Shown: piece by piece, positions 4,815 to 7,956 of the stretch
Layout: each line of letters begins with the position of its first letter
How positions within the stretch are numbered: the stretch's first letter is position 1
Assembly (NCBI GenBank): GCA_003651045.1
Contig: QMTJ01000043.1
Span: forward strand, 1-7,956
Reading direction: 5' to 3'
DNA length: 7,956 nt
DNA from: Thermoplasmata archaeon
GTDB lineage: Archaea; Thermoplasmatota; E2; DHVEG-1
Translations under genes and position numbers: made by a program
Notes under the pieces: model-generated
Told to the model about the DNA's origin: nothing
The model's input: only the letters and a program-made list of their open reading frames with translations
The model's database searches: none

Positions 4815-5320
4815 TATTTCCCTCCGATTATTTTAGATTTTATATCATTCACAGCAGACATGATGTTCTCGTTAAGGTGTTTACCCATGATTCGTTCTTC
4901 ACTAGGTATTTTTTCTTCACTACATGGGCATTCAACACCTGCATCAATTACTCCTTTTAGTGAAGCAAAAATTTTAGAACCAGCTACTGGGACGTGACGT
5001 CCGGTGTCAAGGATGCATTCTTTTATACCTTTTTCTTTTGCTCTTTTACCAGCTAAGAGACCTGTTAGATAAGCAGCTGGTGTTGTAGATGTTGAAAACT
5101 TCCAATTGTATTTACTAGTGAGTTCTTTAGAAGTAGCAGTAGCGATAACATTATCTCCTTCTTCTTTGTATTCAATGAATTGAACTAATGTGTTTTTCAA
5201 TGATTTACGTACAACAAGTCTAGTTTTCCTTGATTTAAGTAGTTTAAGTCTTTTCCTGTAATCTGTTCTACCTTCACGTCTACGTCTTGGTTTTATACGA
5301 TACCGTGGTCCTTGTTTCAT
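4814..5320 (-). CDS. rpl18: Large ribosomal subunit protein uL18 (5S rRNA-binding)
   Basis: A 168-residue uL18, which with uL5 and 5S rRNA forms the central protuberance of the 50S subunit. The Arg-rich N-terminus YRIKPRRRREGRTDYRKRLKL (7-27) is the archaeal/eukaryotic (L5-type) form. The core shows SRKTRLVVRKSLKN (30-43), ATATSKEL (60-67), TPAAYLTGLLAGKRAKEKGI (79-98) and the conserved LDTGRHVPVAGSKIFASLKGVIDAG region (103-127) before CPCSEEKIPSEERI (130-143). The length is typical for non-halophilic archaea. The ATG overlaps the eL19 TGA by four bases (ATGA), with AGGAGG (5328-5333) 7 bases upstream: strong initiation and coupling. Confidence 0.97.
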   Translation of the reverse strand: MKQGPRYRIKPRRRREGRTDYRKRLKLLKSRKTRLVVRKSLKNTLVQFIEYKEEGDNVIATATSKELTSKYNWKFSTSTTPAAYLTGLLAGKRAKEKGIKECILDTGRHVPVAGSKIFASLKGVIDAGVECPCSEEKIPSEERIMGKHLNENIMSAVNDIKSKIIGGK

Positions 5321-5778
5321 TGTGTTTCCTCCTTAAGAATTCCATCTGCTATCAGATGACTCCTGAGATGTTGTTTACTTTTAAACTCACCACCTTTTGC
5401 TTTCATATAGTACCTACGGTAAATAGTTCTATCAATTTTTTTCTCATCACGTAAAGTTTTAAGATACATTCTAATAGGACGTATGGTTTTTATCCATCGT
5501 TCTTTTTTAGAAAGACGAGCATACTTGGCTCCTTTCCTAGACCCATGACCACGTCGACGTCCTTTTTCTTTTTGTTTTTGATTAAACTTTTTCCGTCCAC
5601 TTGAGATTCCTTTGATCTGCCTACTTTTTATAGCTTTACCCTTGATTAGAATCCTGATATCATCCTTAGTAACAGCTTTAGCAATCTCATCTACACGGTC
5701 GTAATCCATCCAGACCCTGTTCTCACCGCATTTAAGAAGCGAAGCCGCCATTCTACGTTGATTCCTTAAATCAGTCAT
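5317..5778 (-). CDS. rpl19e: Large ribosomal subunit protein eL19
   Basis: A 153-residue eL19, a protein of archaea and eukaryotes absent from bacteria, bridging the 50S and 30S subunits. Visible signatures are the start TDLRNQRRMAASLLKCGENRVW (2-23), the IRILIKGKAIKSRQIKGIS stretch (40-58), the very basic linker GRKKFNQKQKEKGRRRGHGSRKG (60-82) and the C-terminal helices WIKTIRPIRMYLKTLRDEKK (94-113). The ATG at 5776-5778 matches the usual N-terminus of the family, but no good SD precedes it; there is only AAAGG (5784-5788). A nine-codon mini-frame ending TAG abuts this ATG directly. The gap to eL32 upstream is 35 bases; the 3' end overlaps uL18 by four. Confidence 0.97.
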   Translation of the reverse strand: MTDLRNQRRMAASLLKCGENRVWMDYDRVDEIAKAVTKDDIRILIKGKAIKSRQIKGISSGRKKFNQKQKEKGRRRGHGSRKGAKYARLSKKERWIKTIRPIRMYLKTLRDEKKIDRTIYRRYYMKAKGGEFKSKQHLRSHLIADGILKEETQ

Positions 5779-5813
5779 CTAAACCTTTCCCCTTTTTTTT
5801 CTAAACATTTTTT

Positions 5814-6545
5814 TTATATGTTAAGTATCCTAACATCCAACTCCTCAGCTTTTTTCTTTATATCTAAACGTTTCTTTGTACCTACGGTTCCACCTATACG
5901 AACAGCCTGAGTTTTAGGATTAACACCTTCTAAATCATTAACATTATACACAATGACTTCTTCAAAACCAGATGGATGAAAACCACGTACCTCACGAGGT
6001 CCTCTAAAACCAACACGTACTTTACTAGGTCTATATTTTTTATTAACACGCATTTTAGAAGTTATACCATCAGGTCGACGCCAATTCTTTGGTATACGTT
6101 TATACCTGAACCATTCCTCACGTAAAAACTCAGGTGTCCTTTTTTTAATTTGTCTCCTTTTAAATAGTTTATCTTTTAACTCCACTGATAACTCTGGTTT
6201 CTTCTTTACCTTATATTTTTCTTCTTCCCCCTCTTTTTCCTCAACTTTTTCTTTCTCTTCTTTTTTAGAAACAACTTCTTCCTTCTCTACCTTTTTCCCT
6301 TCTTCCTTAGTTTCTTCAACTGATTCAACTACTGTTGTCTCCTCTGTTTTTTCTTCTTTTAATTCTTTTTTTATACCCTTCGCCAAAGCCTCGTTTATAC
6401 CACTAATCTTTGTTAAATCTTCAACAGAAGCTTTTTTCAGTTTATCAAGTGAATCAAAACCATTTACGTATAACGCCTCAGCTTTTGCTTTACCAACACC
6501 TTTGATTTTCATGAACTCTTTGATAACATCATCCTTTTTACCCAT
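5814..6545 (-). CDS. rpl32e: Large ribosomal subunit protein eL32 with N-terminal HhH extension
   Basis: A 243-residue eL32, nearly twice the size of the roughly 130-residue basic form. Residues 8-61 form a tandem helix-hairpin-helix domain: FMKIKGVGKAKAEALYVNGF (11-30) then VEDLTKISGINEALAKGIKK (41-60), of the type found in RadA and DNA-repair proteins. Residues 62-117 are a Glu/Lys linker that should be disordered. The ribosomal core occupies about 118-243, with FKRRQIKKRTPEFLREEW (128-145), RYKRIPKNWRRPDGI (147-161), YRPSKVRVGFRGPREVRGFH (171-190) and the Lys-rich end. Haloarchaeal eL32 carries a comparable N-terminal extension, so the fusion is known, but its job is not settled. The ATG follows uL6 by 8 bases; AGAGGAGG (6558-6565) 12 bases upstream or AAGGG (6549-6553) 3 bases upstream could serve as SD. 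Confidence 0.96.
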   Translation of the reverse strand: MGKKDDVIKEFMKIKGVGKAKAEALYVNGFDSLDKLKKASVEDLTKISGINEALAKGIKKELKEEKTEETTVVESVEETKEEGKKVEKEEVVSKKEEKEKVEEKEGEEEKYKVKKKPELSVELKDKLFKRRQIKKRTPEFLREEWFRYKRIPKNWRRPDGITSKMRVNKKYRPSKVRVGFRGPREVRGFHPSGFEEVIVYNVNDLEGVNPKTQAVRIGGTVGTKKRLDIKKKAEELDVRILNI

Positions 6546-6553
6546 AGACCCTT

Positions 6554-7093
6554 CTATCCTCCTCTACTAACCCTGTAAACTCCATCTTGGAATACACGGA
6601 TGTCTCTATTTTTCACATGCGTCGCTCGTTCTATATTTGCAACAGTCTGCCCAACTTTTTCTTTGTCTATACCACTAACGGTAATATTTTCACCTTTTAT
6701 CTCAACAGATACGCCTTCAAGGATTTTTGCACGTCGAGCAGATCTTTCGCCTAAAAAGTTTTCAATAACAAACTCATCACCCTCAACAGAAGTTTTTATC
6801 GGGAAATGAGAAAACACGGTTTTCATTTTATATTCAAAACCCTCAGTGACACCTTTAATCATGTTTTTTATATGAGCGATAAAAGTATAAATCAACGCTT
6901 TTTCTTTTCGTCTAACGTTTTTACTATATACTTCTATAGTGTTACTATTGATTTTTATATCTATTTTAGGATGTGAGAAAAACCTTTTGAGTTCTCCTTT
7001 TTCTCCTTTTACTGTTAATATATTGTTTTCTATCGTCGCAGTGACGTTATCAGGTAACATGATTTGTTCTCTAATCTCAGGTATCAGTACCAT
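6554..7093 (-). CDS. rpl6: Large ribosomal subunit protein uL6
   Basis: A 179-residue uL6, located at the base of the L7/L12 stalk near the sarcin-ricin loop and important for GTPase factor function. The tandem related domains of the family are visible. The first runs from REQIMLPDNVTATIENNILTVKG (8-30) to about 78 and includes YTFIAHIKNMIKGVTEGFEYKM (69-90). The second follows with HFPIKTSVEGDEFVIENFLGER (96-117), VSVEIKGENITVSGIDKEKVGQ (126-147) and the conserved end NIERATHVKNRDIRVFQDGVY (152-172). It ends TAG, 8 bases before eL32. GAGGTGA (7104-7110) lies 10 bases before the ATG at 7091-7093. The gap from uS8 is 36 bases and holds no terminator, consistent with one transcript. Confidence 0.97.
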   Translation of the reverse strand: MVLIPEIREQIMLPDNVTATIENNILTVKGEKGELKRFFSHPKIDIKINSNTIEVYSKNVRRKEKALIYTFIAHIKNMIKGVTEGFEYKMKTVFSHFPIKTSVEGDEFVIENFLGERSARRAKILEGVSVEIKGENITVSGIDKEKVGQTVANIERATHVKNRDIRVFQDGVYRVSRGG

Positions 7094-7129
7094 ATTTCTG
7101 TTTTCACCTCAAAACTCTTAAATTTTTTC

Positions 7130-7519
7130 TTAGTACACATACGCTAGTAGTTTACCTCCGATTCCATTTTTCCTTGCTTCTTCTTGAGAGATAATACCCT
7201 CTGTAGTAGTAAGTATTAGTAAACCAAAATGTTGAGCTGGGAGATAACGTGATTCCCATTTATCTAGTTCATCTTTTTTAATAGGATACCTTGGTTTTAT
7301 AACTCCGCAGTTGTTAATGGTTCCTTTAAGCTGCACTTGGAATACACCTGCTTTCCCATCTTCGATGTATTCAAAACCTTTGATGTATCCTTTTTCTTTT
7401 AACAGGTTTAGTATTCCACCTATAAGTTTCGAAGATGGCTGTATCATGCATGTGTTTTTCCCTTTTAACTCAGCGTTTTTTATAGCGGATAACGCGTTTG
7501 CTAGCGGGTCGTTTAACAT
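7130..7519 (-). CDS. rps8: Small ribosomal subunit protein uS8
   Basis: A 129-residue uS8, which binds the central domain of 16S rRNA and seeds assembly of the 30S platform. Conserved parts are MLNDPLANALSAIKNAELKGK (1-21), the GGILNLLKEKGYIKGFEYI stretch (34-52), the archaeal middle region KPRYPIKKDELDKWESRYLPA (75-95) and the RNA-binding C-terminus ILTTTEGIISQEEARKNGIGG (101-121) followed by KLLAYVY. The ATG at 7517-7519 is 29 bases after uS14. The nearest good SD, GGAGG (7533-7537), is 13 bases away across a run of eight A residues, an unusually long spacer. A second ATG at 7537-7539 is out of frame and stops within nine codons. In bacteria uS8 represses its spc operon; no matching leader site is evident here. 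Confidence 0.97.
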   Translation of the reverse strand: MLNDPLANALSAIKNAELKGKNTCMIQPSSKLIGGILNLLKEKGYIKGFEYIEDGKAGVFQVQLKGTINNCGVIKPRYPIKKDELDKWESRYLPAQHFGLLILTTTEGIISQEEARKNGIGGKLLAYVY

Positions 7520-7548
7520 AGTTTTTTTTCAGCCTCCATAAACTTTTT

Positions 7549-7704
7549 TTATGAGTATTTTTTAAACTCCATTTCTTCTGCTTTTTCTCTGAAACATTGT
7601 CTACATATATGTAAACCGTATCTACGTATGAGTCCTCTTTTTCTTCCGCATCGTTCACATCCTTTGGTTCTACCATAGGTTTTTTGTTTTTCTTTTATTT
7701 TCAT
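7549..7704 (-). CDS. rps14: Small ribosomal subunit protein uS14, zinc-ribbon form
   Basis: A 51-residue protein beginning MKIKEKQKTYGRTKGCERCG and ending FKKYS. The four zinc ligands of the C+ type S14 are complete: C16 and C19 (CERC), C34 and C37 (CRQC), spanning the conserved RRYGLHICRQCFRE (27-40). It sits in the head of the 30S subunit and helps incorporate neighbouring head proteins. The length is normal for the archaeal form. The ATG at 7702-7704 overlaps the uL5 TGA by four bases, and GGAGGT (7711-7716) lies 6 bases upstream, ideal spacing. Position between uL5 and uS8 is the conserved spc order. An open frame of 68 codons on the same strand (7470-7676) overlaps it and is not a gene. 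Confidence 0.96.
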   Translation of the reverse strand: MKIKEKQKTYGRTKGCERCGRKRGLIRRYGLHICRQCFREKAEEMEFKKYS

Positions 7705-7956
7705 TCAATAACCTCCACGTTGTATTTTTCTGTGAAGAATTTTATGGTTTCTTCTTTTGTCACTCGATGTCTATGTGGTATTTTCCTCCTTGCTATCCGT
7801 CTACGTTTTACTCTGTAACCTGGTTTTTCCATGGTTACGCAGATGTCCATTCCAAATATCCCTATATTAGGGTCGTATTTCTGGGTTTTAAAAAGTGTGT
7901 GATCTGGTACACCAAAGGATAGATTTCCTTCGTCATCAAAACTGTATTCAGCTATT
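7701..7956 (-). CDS. rpl5: Large ribosomal subunit protein uL5, C-terminal half (5' end outside window)
   Basis: The last 84 residues of uL5 are readable from 7955 down to the TGA at 7701-7703; roughly half the protein lies beyond the right edge. Recognisable family sequence includes YSFDDEGNLSFGVPDHTLF (4-22), YDPNIGIFGMDICVTMEKPGYR (27-48) and the basic end VKRRRIARRKIPHRHRVTKEE (49-69), followed by a Phe-Phe-rich closing helix ending EVIE. This is the archaeal/eukaryotic (L11-like) C-terminus. uL5 binds 5S rRNA together with uL18 and touches the P-site tRNA. The stop overlaps the uS14 start (ATGA) and its final codons supply the uS14 SD, so the two are translationally coupled. Confidence 0.96.
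   Translation of the reverse strand, partial: IAEYSFDDEGNLSFGVPDHTLFKTQKYDPNIGIFGMDICVTMEKPGYRVKRRRIARRKIPHRHRVTKEETIKFFTEKYNVEVIE

Noticed and set aside
6600..7541. Three plus-strand frames of 60-76 codons (6600-6809, 6939-7121, 7311-7541)
   Set aside because: All antisense to uL6 and uS8, which are unambiguous; none has an SD, promoter or recognisable domain.
7470..7676. 68-codon minus-strand open frame starting MVEPKDVNDAEEK
   Set aside because: It overlaps the real uS14 gene (7549-7704, complete CxxC pairs, good SD) and the start of uS8 in another frame, and has no family resemblance.
1..7956. Mobile element, CRISPR array, integrase or defence island
   Set aside because: No transposase or integrase motif, no regularly spaced repeats and no attachment-site duplication were seen; all sizeable genes are core or widespread archaeal families.

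Overview
The window comes from an AT-rich archaeal chromosome. The evidence is a nine-gene ribosomal protein cluster in archaeal order (uL5-uS14-uS8-uL6-eL32-eL19-uL18-uS5-uL30), the archaeal/eukaryotic-only proteins eL32 and eL19, an RNA polymerase subunit Rpo6 (RpoK), Shine-Dalgarno sites close to GGAGGTGATC, TATA-like boxes and oligo-T terminators. It looks euryarchaeal. The helix-hairpin-helix (HhH) extension on eL32 recalls haloarchaea, but the low GC and the basic proteins argue against a haloarchaeon. A thermoplasmatote-like lineage is plausible but unproven.

Layout, right to left because nearly all genes are on the minus strand. Positions 7956-3583 hold a tightly packed spc-type operon, from the C-terminal 84 residues of uL5 to uL30, with start/stop overlaps (uL5/uS14 4 nt, eL19/uL18 4 nt, uL18/uS5 1 nt). 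The 51-residue zinc-ribbon uS14 lies at 7549-7704. The operon stops after uL30, where uL15 and SecY would normally follow. A hairpin-forming A/T inverted repeat (3543-3572) and then a promoter-equipped 70-residue acidic protein (3286-3498) with a HicB-like sequence pattern take their place. Next come rpoK (TTG start) and uS2, a fragment of the usual archaeal rpl18e-rpl13-rps9-rpoN-rpoK-rps2 cluster. After these lie two membrane-protein genes: a TraB-family protein (1020-2186, TTG start) and an M50/site-2-type zinc metalloprotease (194-907). On the plus strand, the Lys/Glu-rich C-terminus of an unidentified protein enters from the left edge and ends at 161, converging on the protease gene.

Functionally, most of the window builds the ribosome: uL5 and uL18 bind 5S rRNA, uS5 and uS8 belong to the small-subunit body, and uL6, eL32, eL19 and uL30 to the large subunit. 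RpoK adds an RNA polymerase assembly subunit. The two membrane genes may act in membrane-protein or stress turnover, but this is inference. I found no mobile element, CRISPR array, tRNA or rRNA. Nothing here is a clear new multi-gene system. The best leads are the interrupted spc operon, the small HicB-like orphan, and three inverted repeats placed at gene boundaries or promoters.
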